Shown here one piece after another: positions 1 through 8,216 of a DNA stretch of 64,000 nt. The stretch comes from CmP2 sp052084925 (GTDB lineage: Bacteria; Actinomycetota; Actinomycetes; Actinomycetales; Micrococcaceae), in the NCBI GenBank assembly GCA_052084925.1, contig JBQDEV010000002.1, positions 1 to 64,000 on the forward strand, given 5' to 3'. The notes under the pieces are model-generated. The model was not told the DNA's origin. It was given only the letters and a program-made list of their open reading frames with translations, and ran no database searches. The position numbers and the translations under genes were made by a program. Every line of letters starts with the position of its first letter. The first letter of the stretch is position 1.

Positions 1-1
1 C

Positions 2-202
2 GTGCTCGTCGGCGTCGGCGGAAATGCCGCCCTCGTCAACGGTCCACTCTCGGGGGTCGCCGGGCTGACGCTCTTTGCCATCGAACCGGTGCAGTTACTG
101 CTCATCGTGGCGCTGATTATCGCGATCGCGTTCCTCGCCGGAACCCTGCCCGCCCGAAGGGCATCCAAGAAGGATCCCATCGAGGCCTTGCGTTACGAAT
201 GA
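2..202 (+). CDS. FtsX/MacB-type ABC transporter permease, C-terminal fragment (5' end outside window)
   Basis: This is the last 66 residues of an ABC transporter permease whose start lies left of the window. It shows one hydrophobic segment (roughly residues 30-47 of the fragment) followed by the tail ARRASKKDPIEALRYE. That tail is typical of the C-terminus of FtsX/MacB-family permeases, where a basic cytoplasmic end with 'DPIEALRYE' follows the last membrane helix. In this family the partner is usually an ATPase encoded just upstream, which is not visible here. The substrate cannot be told from the fragment. Confidence 0.85.
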   Translation: MLVGVGGNAALVNGPLSGVAGLTLFAIEPVQLLLIVALIIAIAFLAGTLPARRASKKDPIEALRYE

Positions 203-251
203 CCTATATGGATACACTCACAATCGTCCGATAATCAGAGGAGACACTCAC

Positions 252-866
252 ATGTCGAATGACTACCCGCAGCCCCCGCAGCAGGACCCGAATGCTCAGC
301 ACGGTGCACAGCAGCCGGGCACCAAATACAACACGGCGGCCTACCAGCCCGCCGGCCAGTACGGTGCGCCCCTGCAGCGTCCCCGGGCCCTGGACACCCT
401 GCGCAATCTAACCTTGATCTCCGCGGGGCTCTACCTCGTCTCGACGATCATCAGCGTGTTCACCAGCGTCGATGAGGACCTCATCGCCGAGCAACTGCGC
501 TCCACCGACATGCTGACGGAGGCCCAGATCGAAGAAAGTCTGGAGTTCGGCCTCATCACGGGACTCGTCTCAGTACTGGCTACCGGGCTCATCGCGCTGA
601 TCCTCTACGTAGTGGTCATCATTGGTGTGAGCAAGGCGAAGAACTGGGCCCGCATCCTCGGTATCGTTCTGGCCATCATCGGACTGCTCTTCACCGTCGG
701 CGGTACGCTCATGGGCGGAATCGGTGCCGCGTTTGCTTCCCCGCTGATGATCGCCTCGACCGTGGTCCTGATTCTCTGGATCGTGGTCAGCGTGCTGTGG
801 CTGATCAAGGCCTTCAGCGCCCCGGTGCGCGAGTACTTCGCCGCACCGCCCCAGGCTCGCGCCTGA
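252..866 (+). CDS. Four-helix membrane protein with Pro/Gln-rich N-terminus, unknown function
   Basis: A 204-residue protein I cannot assign to a named family. Residues 1-45 are hydrophilic and rich in Pro, Gln, Gly and Tyr, as in many actinobacterial membrane proteins with a cytoplasmic low-complexity head. Four hydrophobic segments follow at about 53-70, 99-125, 133-155 and 163-187. A short acidic loop (about 72-98) lies between the first two. A purine-rich ribosome-binding site (AGAGGAGA, 237-244) precedes the ATG by 7 nt. The gene stands alone and is closed by a strong hairpin at 908-945. It may be a small membrane sensor or scaffold, but nothing in the sequence tells. Confidence 0.8.
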   Translation: MSNDYPQPPQQDPNAQHGAQQPGTKYNTAAYQPAGQYGAPLQRPRALDTLRNLTLISAGLYLVSTIISVFTSVDEDLIAEQLRSTDMLTEAQIEESLEFGLITGLVSVLATGLIALILYVVVIIGVSKAKNWARILGIVLAIIGLLFTVGGTLMGGIGAAFASPLMIASTVVLILWIVVSVLWLIKAFSAPVREYFAAPPQARA

Positions 867-907
867 TCGCGAGCTGACGGTCAGTCTTGCACTGACCCCG
901 CAACTGC

Positions 908-945
908 GAGCCCCGCCCGGATCGACGACTGCCCGGGCGGGGCTC
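908..945 (+). terminator. Hairpin terminator after the four-helix membrane protein
   Basis: A perfect 13-bp GC-rich stem (GAGCCCCGCCCGG, 908-920, with 933-945) has a 12-nt loop. It lies 42 nt after the stop codon. There is no long U-tract, so termination strength is uncertain. Confidence 0.7.
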
Positions 946-1019
946 GTTGCTATCGTGGACACCACACCACCAGCACAGCGCATCGGGGCAACCGCCCGAT
1001 GCAGAAACAAGGGAGCACA

Positions 1020-1334
1020 GTGAGCGATACCAGCACCAAGACCACCTGGATGCGGCGATACACCACGGATCCGGAACGGATCGAGGAATTCATTGACTTC
1101 CTCACCACGAAAGTCATTCCCGTCCGGGAGTCTCGCGGCTTCATCATCGAGCAGGGATGGGTCAACCCCGAAGGCACCCAGCTGACCTGGTTCGTCAGCT
1201 ACGAGGGGTCACCGGAGGATTTCGCGGCCGCCGAGAAGGCGTGGGAGGAATCTGAGGACCGCGCACACGTCTTTGCCGACGCTCCCGCCTATGTCACGGC
1301 CAAAGACCTGCAACAGGCGCGTCAGATCTTCTAG
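1020..1334 (+). CDS. Small NIPSNAP-like protein, function unknown
   Basis: A 104-residue soluble protein. The pattern of a basic start, 'FxxFxxxxVIPVRESRGF', a strand ending 'TWFVSYEG' and a helix 'FAAAEKAWEES' resembles the small ferredoxin-like NIPSNAP/EthD/ABM proteins. These often bind small molecules, but their reactions are mostly unknown. I chose the GTG at 1020 because GGGAG (1011-1015) lies 4 nt upstream. An in-frame ATG at 999 has no such site. The assignment to NIPSNAP is by pattern recall, so treat the family as probable and the function as open. Confidence 0.7.
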   Translation: MSDTSTKTTWMRRYTTDPERIEEFIDFLTTKVIPVRESRGFIIEQGWVNPEGTQLTWFVSYEGSPEDFAAAEKAWEESEDRAHVFADAPAYVTAKDLQQARQIF

Positions 1335-1380
1335 AGCGCATATAGGCACCAATAGAGCACCTTCAACGTCTGGAGACGCG

Positions 1381-1423
1381 ACAGGGGCCTCGTTCCGGAA
1401 TCAATCCGGAACAAGGCCCCTGT
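1381..1423. terminator. Bidirectional hairpin between the NIPSNAP-like gene and sdhB
   Basis: A 19-bp inverted repeat (1381-1399 with 1405-1423) has one mismatch and a 5-nt loop. It lies between two convergent genes, so it probably ends both transcripts, including the sdh operon message arriving on the minus strand. Confidence 0.75.
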
Positions 1424-1445
1424 CAGCTTAAGGCTGATGCGGTGA

Positions 1446-2237
1446 TCAGAAAGCGCGTGCCAGCACGGCCTGCTTGACCTCGGCGATCGCCTTGGTCACC
1501 TGGATGCCACGGGGGCATGCCTCGGTGCAGTTGAAGGTCGTGCGGCAGCGCCACACGCCTTCCTTATCGTTGAGGATCTCCAGGCGCAGGTCACCGGCGT
1601 CGTCACGCGAGTCGAAGATGAAACGGTGCGCGTTGACGATCGCGGCCGGACCGAAGTACTGGCCGTCGGTCCAGAACACCGGGCACGACGAGGTGCACGC
1701 GGCGCAGAGGATGCACTTGGTGGTGTCGTCGTAGCGCTCACGGTCCTCAGCGGACTGGTAGCGCTCCTTGGTTGGCTCGTGACCATTGGACACCAGGAAG
1801 GGCATGATCTCGCGGTAGGACTGGAAGAAGGGCTCCATGTCCACGATCAGGTCCTTCTCCACGGGCAGACCCTTGATCGGCTCGACGGTGATGGGCTTGG
1901 ACAGGTCCAGGTCCTTCAGCAGCGTCTTGCAGGCCAGGCGGTTGCGGCCGTTGATGCGCATTGCGTCGGAGCCGCAGATACCGTGGGCGCAGGAGCGACG
2001 GAACGATAGGGTGCCGTCATGCTCCCACTTGATCTTGTGGAGGGCGTCCAGCACACGGTCGGTGCCGTACATCGTGAGCTCCCAGGTGTCCCAGTAGGAC
2101 TCCTCGGAGGACTCGGGCAGGTACCGGCGCACCTGGACGGTGACGGTGAAGCTGGGGACTTCGCCGGCGCCGCCGGCTTCGTTACCCAGATCGATCTTGG
2201 AAGCCGGCTCGGCCGGTTCGGCATAGGTGGCAGTCAT
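1446..2237 (-). CDS. sdhB: Succinate dehydrogenase iron-sulfur subunit
   Basis: 263 residues, normal for SdhB. It carries the three Fe-S clusters that pass electrons from the flavin in SdhA to the membrane quinone site. The [2Fe-2S] site is C83, C88, D91 and C103; Asp in the third position also occurs in Escherichia coli SdhB. The [4Fe-4S] and [3Fe-4S] ligands are C175-x2-C178-x2-C181-x3-C185 and C231, C237 and C241. The N-terminal 28 residues are an extra Ala/Glu-rich extension. The start ATG shares one base with the stop of sdhA (TAATG), so the two are translationally coupled. It is the last gene of the operon and runs into the hairpin at 1381-1423. Confidence 0.97.
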   Translation of the reverse strand: MTATYAEPAEPASKIDLGNEAGGAGEVPSFTVTVQVRRYLPESSEESYWDTWELTMYGTDRVLDALHKIKWEHDGTLSFRRSCAHGICGSDAMRINGRNRLACKTLLKDLDLSKPITVEPIKGLPVEKDLIVDMEPFFQSYREIMPFLVSNGHEPTKERYQSAEDRERYDDTTKCILCAACTSSCPVFWTDGQYFGPAAIVNAHRFIFDSRDDAGDLRLEILNDKEGVWRCRTTFNCTEACPRGIQVTKAIAEVKQAVLARAF

Positions 2238-4024
2238 TAGTACTTACGCTCCATAGGCTCGTAGCGGGTCATGACGACGGGCTTGGTTTCGAATCGGATT
2301 CCCTTGACACCTTCCATCTCCGCGTTCTCATCACGGTAGATCATGGTGTGCTTCATGAAGTTCTCGTCATCGCGGTCCGGATAATCCTCACGGTAGTGAC
2401 CACCGCGGGATTCCTTGCGCCCCAGGGCGGCCAGCGTCATCGCCTCGGCGATGTCGAGCAGGTAGCCCAGCTCCAGGCCCTCGAGCAGGTCGAGGTTGAA
2501 GCGCTTGCCCTTGTCCTGGACGGCGACGTTCTTGTACCGCTCGCGCAGTGACTCGATCTCCTCGAGCGCGCGGCGGATGGACTCCTCGGTGCGGAACACC
2601 TGCATATCGGCGTCCATGACTTCCTGCAGGCGGGCCCGCAGGTCGGCGATCTTCTCGTTGCCGCTGGCATCGCGAAGGTTCTCGATCTCGGCGACGATGA
2701 AGTCCTCACCGTTGTCGGGCAGCTCCACGTAGTCGGCATCCTTGGCGTATTCGGCCGAGTAGATGCCGGCACGACGGCCGAACACGTTGATGTCCAGCAG
2801 CGAGTTGGTGCCGAGGCGGTTGGAGCCGTGCACGGACACGCAGGCCACTTCGCCGGCGGCGTAGAGGCCGGGAACGACCGTGTCGTTGTCCTGGAGGACC
2901 TCGCCCTTGATGTTCGTGGGGATACCGCCCATGAAGTAGTGGCAGGTCGGGAAGACCGGCACCGGCTCCGTGTACGGCTCCACACCCAGGTAGGTGCGGG
3001 CAAACTCGGTGATATCCGGAAGCTTGGCATCGATGTGAGCCGGCTCCAGGTGGGTGAGGTCGAGCAGCACGTAGTCCTTGTTCGGACCGCAGCCGCGGCC
3101 CTGACGGACTTCCTCGGCCATGGACCGGGCCACAATGTCACGCGGTGCCAAGTCCTTGATGGTCGGGGCGTAGCGCTCCATGAAGCGCTCGCCCTCGGAG
3201 TTGCGCAGGATGCCGCCCTCGCCACGGGCCGCCTCGGAGAGCAGGATGCCCAGGCCGGCCAGGCCGGTGGGGTGGAACTGGACGAACTCCATGTCCTCCA
3301 GTGGAAGTCCCGCACGGTAGGCGATGGCCATGCCGTCACCGGTGAGCGTATGGGCGTTGGAGGTGGTCTTGTACACCTTGCCGGCGCCGCCGGTCGCGAA
3401 CACGACCGACTTGGCCTGGAAGATGTGGATCTCGCCGGTGGCCAACTCGTAGGAGACGACACCTGCCACGCGCTTCTGCGTGTAGGTGGTGCCGTCTTCG
3501 CGAGTGGCCTCTTCGTCGACCATCAGCAGGTCGAGGGCGTAGAACTCGTTGTAGAACTCGACGTTGTGCTTCACGCAGTTCTGGTAGAGGGTCTGCAGGA
3601 TCATGTGACCGGTGCGGTCAGCGGCGTAGCAGGCGCGGCGAACCGGAGCCTTGCCGTGATCGCGGGTGTGCCCGCCGAAGCGACGCTGGTCGATCTTGCC
3701 CTCGGGCGTGCGGTTGAACGGCAGGCCCATCTTCTCGAGGTCGAGCACGGCGTCAATGGCTTCCTTGGCCATGACTTCGGCTGCGTCCTGATCGACGAGG
3801 TAGTCACCGCCCTTGACGGTGTCGAACGTGTGCCACTCCCAGTTGTCATCTTCGACATTGGCCAGGGCGGCGCACATGCCGCCCTGAGCGGCTCCGGTGT
3901 GTGAGCGGGTCGGGTAGAGCTTGGTGAGCACGGCGGTGCGAGCGCGCTGGCCCGCTTCGATGGCTGCGCGCATACCGGCGCCACCGGCCCCGATGATCAC
4001 GACATCGTACTTGTGTACTTGCAT
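2237..4024 (-). CDS. sdhA: Succinate dehydrogenase flavoprotein subunit
   Basis: 595 residues, full length. It oxidises succinate to fumarate with covalently bound FAD and links the TCA cycle to the respiratory chain. The dinucleotide-binding motif GAGGAG is at 12-17. The FAD-linking histidine is H42, in 'RSHTGAAQGG'. Substrate and catalytic residues are recognisable at H251 (FHPTG), R295 (APRD), H362 (HYFMGG) and R403 (GSNRLG). A 123-nt gap separates it from sdhD, unlike the tight joins elsewhere in the operon. Its upstream site is only a GA-rich AGAAAGAAAG stretch, so the ribosome-binding site is weak or atypical. Confidence 0.97.
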   Translation of the reverse strand: MQVHKYDVVIIGAGGAGMRAAIEAGQRARTAVLTKLYPTRSHTGAAQGGMCAALANVEDDNWEWHTFDTVKGGDYLVDQDAAEVMAKEAIDAVLDLEKMGLPFNRTPEGKIDQRRFGGHTRDHGKAPVRRACYAADRTGHMILQTLYQNCVKHNVEFYNEFYALDLLMVDEEATREDGTTYTQKRVAGVVSYELATGEIHIFQAKSVVFATGGAGKVYKTTSNAHTLTGDGMAIAYRAGLPLEDMEFVQFHPTGLAGLGILLSEAARGEGGILRNSEGERFMERYAPTIKDLAPRDIVARSMAEEVRQGRGCGPNKDYVLLDLTHLEPAHIDAKLPDITEFARTYLGVEPYTEPVPVFPTCHYFMGGIPTNIKGEVLQDNDTVVPGLYAAGEVACVSVHGSNRLGTNSLLDINVFGRRAGIYSAEYAKDADYVELPDNGEDFIVAEIENLRDASGNEKIADLRARLQEVMDADMQVFRTEESIRRALEEIESLRERYKNVAVQDKGKRFNLDLLEGLELGYLLDIAEAMTLAALGRKESRGGHYREDYPDRDDENFMKHTMIYRDENAEMEGVKGIRFETKPVVMTRYEPMERKY

Positions 4025-4147
4025 CTGGTGCGATTCTTTCTTTCTGACGTCCTGTGCTTCAGTGGTGCGAGCTGGCCGATGTGATGACGTATCGGTTACT
4101 CGAAGCGCAGGTGCGTCGGTTCGGGTCTATGGTCTCGGTCGGTTCGC

Positions 4148-4648
4148 TTAGTTGAAAGCTGCCTGGTCGAAGCAGAACGACGGGCTGCGATCAAGGAGCT
4201 GACCGGAGGAGTCGACCATGCACGGCTCGAAGGTGAAGATCACCAGGGTGCCCAGCACGATGATGGCGGTGGATGCGGCGTAGAGGACGATCTTCAGCCA
4301 GAAACGGACCTTGTCCGACTCGGTGTAGTCATCGATGATGGTGCGCACGCCGTTGGTGCCGTGCAACATTGCCAGCCACAGCATGGCCAGATCCCAGATC
4401 TGCCAGATGGGCGAGGCCCACTTGCCGGCGACGAGACCGAAGTCGATGCCGTTGATGCCCTCTCCGACCATCAGGTTGGAGAAGAGGTGCACGAAGATCA
4501 GCACGACGAGCAGCACGCCAGACAGGCGCATGAACAGCCAAGCCAGCATCTCGAAGTTGCCGTTCTTGCCCTTGTCGCGCGTGTACTTCGGGTCGATCCG
4601 ACCCGAGCGGGGTGCTGCGATGTTGGTTGCTTCTGCAGTTGCGCTCAT
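4148..4648 (-). CDS. sdhD: Succinate dehydrogenase membrane anchor subunit
   Basis: 166 residues with a hydrophilic N-terminus (about 1-30) and three membrane helices at about 37-60, 82-100 and 115-140. Histidines in 'IFVHLF' and 'MLHGTNGVR' sit where haem b and quinone-site residues fall in SdhC/SdhD anchors. It starts 3 nt after the sdhC stop, so the two anchor genes are coupled. The name follows from position and sequence together; the anchor subunits diverge fast, so sdhC and sdhD could be swapped under another naming scheme. Confidence 0.9.
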   Translation of the reverse strand: MSATAEATNIAAPRSGRIDPKYTRDKGKNGNFEMLAWLFMRLSGVLLVVLIFVHLFSNLMVGEGINGIDFGLVAGKWASPIWQIWDLAMLWLAMLHGTNGVRTIIDDYTESDKVRFWLKIVLYAASTAIIVLGTLVIFTFEPCMVDSSGQLLDRSPSFCFDQAAFN

Positions 4649-4651
4649 GGC

Positions 4652-5068
4652 TCAGTGACCTCCGAAAGCAAGCATCAGGTGGCGAACAGTGAATCCGGCG
4701 AAGACGATGATCCACAGGACCAGCACTCCCCAGAGCAGACCCTTGTGGTGCTTGGTCCCGCCCTTCCAGAAATCGACCAGGATGATGCGCAGGCCATTGA
4801 ACGCGTGGAAGATGATCGCGCCCACGAGCCCCACCTCGCCGACGGCCATCAACGGGTTCTTGTAGGTGCCGATGACAGCGTCATAGGCTTCCGGCGACAC
4901 GCGCACCAATGCGGTATCGAGAACGTGGACCAATAAGAACAGGAAGATCACCACGCCGGTGATGCGGTGGCCCACCCAGGACCACATTCCCTGTTTGCCG
5001 CGATAAAGTGTCCCGCGGCCTGACTTCGACGTCGAGGCGGGGGACTGCGCGGTTGTCGCAGTTGACAC
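4652..5068 (-). CDS. sdhC: Succinate dehydrogenase cytochrome b556 subunit
   Basis: 138 residues from a GTG start. I chose 5068 because GGGGAGG lies 7 nt upstream on the minus strand; the longer reading frame has no such site. The SdhC pattern 'GMWSWVGHRITGV' precedes three membrane helices. Histidines in 'LLVHVLD' and 'IIFHAFNGLR' are the likely haem b ligands. It is the first gene of sdhCDAB and is divergent from manC, with 180 bp between the two starts to hold both promoters. Confidence 0.92.
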   Translation of the reverse strand: MSTATTAQSPASTSKSGRGTLYRGKQGMWSWVGHRITGVVIFLFLLVHVLDTALVRVSPEAYDAVIGTYKNPLMAVGEVGLVGAIIFHAFNGLRIILVDFWKGGTKHHKGLLWGVLVLWIIVFAGFTVRHLMLAFGGH

Positions 5069-5235
5069 TTTTGTACCTCCCCAAAAAAGGATGCAATGGC
5101 GTCTGCAGACAGGTGGAGAATCTGCAAGAGGAACGCCGGTGCGAATTGCACTCCTTCTGCTCAAGAGTAGTCCCTCGTAGGGGTCTTGCGGAAATTACGA
5201 CATTGTGTTGACCCGAATGCTTCGGGGTGCTCGCC

Positions 5236-5241
5236 TAAGCT
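5236..5241 (+). promoter_or_regulatory. -10 box of manC (leaderless spacing)
   Basis: TAAGCT lies 7 nt before the GTG at 5249, so transcription would start at the start codon itself. A TTGACC at 5208-5213 is 22 nt upstream, too far for a normal -35. Confidence 0.55.
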
Positions 5242-5248
5242 GGTGGAC

Positions 5249-6412
5249 GTGAACAGATCAGAGCCATTCGACACGTCAGATGCACCTTATTCCACCACCC
5301 CGGGACTCGACCGGTTCTATGCGGTGATTCCCGCCGGGGGAGTGGGAACACGGCTCTGGCCCCTCTCTCGGGCAGCGGCCCCGAAATTCCTGCACGACCT
5401 CACCGGATCGGGCCAGACGTTGATCCGTTCCACCTTCGACCGGCTCGAGGATCTGGCTGGTTCTCGTGTGATGGTGGTCACCGGTCAGGCGCACCGCGAA
5501 GCCGTCCAGGAACAGCTGCCGGATCTGGACGGTTCCGATCTGGTGCTGGAGCCGGAACCGAAGGACTCAGCTGCGGCCATTGGCTTGGCCGCGGCGATTC
5601 TGCATCACCGCGACCCGGAGACCATCATGGGATCCTTCGCCGCCGACCAGGTGATCGGCCCGGTCCCCGTTTTCCAGCAGGCCGTGCGCGAGGCGGTGGC
5701 CACCGCGGCCAGCGGGGCCGAGGGCAAGATCGTGACGATCGGCATCAAGCCCAGCTACCCGGCCACCGGTTTCGGGTACATCCACCAGGGGCAGTCCCTA
5801 ATTGTCGAGGGCGCGCCGAGCGCGCATGAGGTCGACTCCTTCGTGGAGAAGCCCGATGAGGACCGGGCCCGCACCTATGTGGCCAGCGGAGAGTATTTGT
5901 GGAACGCGGGCATGTTCGTCGCCCCCGTCGCCCTGATGCTCAAGCACCTGGAAGCCACCGAGCCCGAGCTGTTCGCCGGGGTCACCGAGATCGCCGAAGC
6001 CTGGGACACCGAGCAGCGCGATGAAGTGATGACCCGGGTCTGGCCCGGGCTGCCGAAGACCGCCATCGACTACGCGGTGGCCGAGCCCGCCGCAGATGCT
6101 GGCGATGTGGCCGTGATTCCCGGGGACTTCACCTGGGACGATGTGGGCGACTTCGCCGCCATCGCCCGGCTCAACCCGGCCACCGACAGCTCCGGGATCA
6201 CCGTGATCGGGGAGACACCGCGGGTGTACTCCGACCAGGCCTCCGGCGTCGTCGTCACCGATACCTCGCGGGTGATCGCGCTGATCGGGGTGGAGAACGT
6301 GGTGGTGGTCGACACCGGGGACGCGCTACTGGTGACCACCACCGAGCACGCCCAATCCGTGAAGAAAGCGGTCGAATCGCTCAAGGCTCACGGCGACAAC
6401 GACGTGCTGTGA
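5249..6412 (+). CDS. manC: Mannose-1-phosphate guanylyltransferase
   Basis: About 387 residues. It joins mannose-1-phosphate and GTP to give GDP-mannose, the donor for mannosylated envelope polymers and, through polyprenyl-phosphate-mannose, for the Pmt enzyme at 59204-60835. The nucleotide-binding signature GGVGTRLWPLSR is at 30-41. 'FVEKPD' near residue 195 is the second family motif. There is no C-terminal isomerase domain; that activity is the separate manA at 38364-39752. No ribosome-binding site is visible, and TAAGCT lies 7 nt before the GTG, so a leaderless start at 5249 is preferred. An in-frame GTG two codons earlier (5243) is the alternative. Confidence 0.9.
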   Translation: MNRSEPFDTSDAPYSTTPGLDRFYAVIPAGGVGTRLWPLSRAAAPKFLHDLTGSGQTLIRSTFDRLEDLAGSRVMVVTGQAHREAVQEQLPDLDGSDLVLEPEPKDSAAAIGLAAAILHHRDPETIMGSFAADQVIGPVPVFQQAVREAVATAASGAEGKIVTIGIKPSYPATGFGYIHQGQSLIVEGAPSAHEVDSFVEKPDEDRARTYVASGEYLWNAGMFVAPVALMLKHLEATEPELFAGVTEIAEAWDTEQRDEVMTRVWPGLPKTAIDYAVAEPAADAGDVAVIPGDFTWDDVGDFAAIARLNPATDSSGITVIGETPRVYSDQASGVVVTDTSRVIALIGVENVVVVDTGDALLVTTTEHAQSVKKAVESLKAHGDNDVL

Positions 6413-6465
6413 CGACGCGTCTCGCCGCCGAAGTACATGTGAGCCAGGACGCAGCACACACTCGC

Positions 6466-6471
6466 TAAAGT
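6466..6471 (+). promoter_or_regulatory. -10 box of the M20 amidohydrolase (leaderless spacing)
   Basis: TAAAGT lies 6 nt before the ATG at 6478. There is no clear -35 and no ribosome-binding site. Confidence 0.55.
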
Positions 6472-6477
6472 AAGGGA

Positions 6478-7740
6478 ATGGACATCGACACCGACCCCTC
6501 GACCGCACCGCGTCCGGTCCTGGACGACCCCGGGTTGCCGCGGGTGACCCCGCTGATCGAGCAGCTCGCGGATGACGTCATCGCCGTCCGGCGCGACATC
6601 CACCAGCACCCGGAACTGTCCTACCGCGAGCACCGCACCACCGAGCGCATCCTCACCGTGCTGCGGGCCGCGGGGCTGCAGCCGGAGAAGCTCGACGACA
6701 CTGGAGTGGTGGTCGACATCGGCTCCGGTCCCATCGTGCTGGCCCTGCGCGCCGACATCGATGCGCTGCCGCTGCAGGAACTCACCGGGCTGGACTACGC
6801 CTCCGTGAACCCGGGTGTGGCGCACGCCTGCGGTCATGACGTGCACACCGCGGTGATGCTCGGCACCGCGATGGCACTGCACCGGCTCATCATCGGGACC
6901 GCCTCCGACGCCGGGGTGGATGTGAGTCGGGTGAGCCTGGCCGGTCGGGTGCGCATCATCTTCCAGCCGGCCGAGGAGCAGCTGCCCGGCGGGTCGCTCT
7001 CGGTGATCAAGCAGGGTGTCCTGGACGGGGTGCCGCGGATCCTGGCCGCCCACTGCGAGCCCCGCTTCGACGTGGGCACCATCGGTACGCGCATCGGAGC
7101 CATCACCTCCGCCGCCGACACCATCCGGATCCGCCTGCACGGGCGCGGCGGGCACACCTCCCGCCCGCAGCTCACCGAGGACCTGGTGTACGCCCTGGCC
7201 CAGATCGCCGCACAGGTGCCGGCGGTGCTGGGCCGACTGATCGATGTGCGCTCGGCTGCTCAGGTGGTGTGGGGCGAGATCAACGCCGGCCACGCCCCCA
7301 ACGCGATCCCGAACACCGGATACCTGGCGGGCACCCTGCGGTGCCTGGACGCCGAGGCCTGGGAGACCGCCGGGCGGATGCTCGACGACGTCGTCAAACA
7401 AGTGGCCGCCCCCTACGGGGTGGAGGTGGAGCTGGATCACGTGCGGGGGGTGCCCCCGGTGGTGAACACCGAAGCGGAAACGGATCTGATCGAGGACGCC
7501 ACCCGCTTCGAGGTCGGTTCCCGCGCCATCACCCTCACCCCGCAGTCGATGGGTGGAGAGGACTTCGCCTGGATGACCCAACAGGTCCCCGGGTCGATGC
7601 TGCGGCTGGGCACCCGGACCCCCGGCGGCCGGATCTACGACCTGCATCAGGGCGATTACGTCCCCGACGAACGCGCCATCGGGGTGGGCATGCGCATCTT
7701 CACCGCCGCCGCGCTGCGAGCGCTGGCCGGAGTGCAGTGA
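6478..7740 (+). CDS. M20D-family amidohydrolase (N-acyl-amino-acid or peptide hydrolase)
   Basis: 420 residues. It is a dinuclear metal hydrolase of the amidohydrolase/M20D group, which removes acyl or amide groups from amino-acid conjugates. Metal and catalytic motifs are visible: 'ACGHDVHTA' near residue 120, 'PAEEQLPGG' near 165, 'AHCEP' near 190 and 'MGGEDFAWM' near 360. The substrate cannot be read from the sequence. The start of cdd overlaps its stop by one base (TGATG), so it leads the nucleoside-salvage genes. In Mycobacterium, amidohydrolases of this kind also lie near deoA and add. Confidence 0.88.
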   Translation: MDIDTDPSTAPRPVLDDPGLPRVTPLIEQLADDVIAVRRDIHQHPELSYREHRTTERILTVLRAAGLQPEKLDDTGVVVDIGSGPIVLALRADIDALPLQELTGLDYASVNPGVAHACGHDVHTAVMLGTAMALHRLIIGTASDAGVDVSRVSLAGRVRIIFQPAEEQLPGGSLSVIKQGVLDGVPRILAAHCEPRFDVGTIGTRIGAITSAADTIRIRLHGRGGHTSRPQLTEDLVYALAQIAAQVPAVLGRLIDVRSAAQVVWGEINAGHAPNAIPNTGYLAGTLRCLDAEAWETAGRMLDDVVKQVAAPYGVEVELDHVRGVPPVVNTEAETDLIEDATRFEVGSRAITLTPQSMGGEDFAWMTQQVPGSMLRLGTRTPGGRIYDLHQGDYVPDERAIGVGMRIFTAAALRALAGVQ

Positions 7741-8216
7741 TGCCCCAGCAGCCAGAGCAACCGGAGCCGTTGGAGCAGTCGGGGTCGGAGCCCGACTGGG
7801 AGGCGCTGCGGGCCGCTGCGGGAGATCTGCTGGAACGCGCCTACGCCCCGTACTCCGGTTACCCGGTGGCCGCCGCCGGGATCAGCGACACTGGGGGAGT
7901 ACTCACCGGCGTCAACGTGGAGAACGCCTCCTACGGACTCACCCTGTGCGCCGAGTGCTCGCTGGTGTCCAGCCTGGCCGCCGAGTCACGCCGTCAGCCC
8001 GGTGACCGCCCATTCCTGCGCGCCGTGGTCTGCCTCGACGCCGACCGCAACCTGATTACCCCCTGCGGGCGGTGCCGCCAGCTGCTCTTCGAATTCCGCC
8101 CGCCCGCCGCCCCGCTGCTGGTGCTCACCGAGGACGGGCCGCTGAGCATCGAGGCGCTGCTGCCGCAGGCCTTCGGACCGCAGAACCTCACCCCCGAGAG
8201 GAGCCCCGCCCCATGA
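7740..8216 (+). CDS. cdd: Cytidine deaminase
   Basis: 158 residues, a little longer than the usual 130 because of a Gln/Pro/Glu-rich head of about 20 residues. It deaminates cytidine and deoxycytidine to the uridine forms for salvage. Zinc ligands and the catalytic acid are clear: C70-A-E72 in 'LTLCAEC', and C109 and C112 in 'PCGRC'. The ATG at 7740 shares a base with the stop of the amidohydrolase, and its own stop overlaps the deoA start (ATGA). The three genes are therefore translationally coupled. Confidence 0.95.
   Translation: MPQQPEQPEPLEQSGSEPDWEALRAAAGDLLERAYAPYSGYPVAAAGISDTGGVLTGVNVENASYGLTLCAECSLVSSLAAESRRQPGDRPFLRAVVCLDADRNLITPCGRCRQLLFEFRPPAAPLLVLTEDGPLSIEALLPQAFGPQNLTPERSPAP

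Noticed and set aside
6388..7647. Minus-strand open frame of about 420 codons opposite the M20 amidohydrolase
   Set aside because: Antisense to a gene with clear catalytic motifs; no family features of its own.
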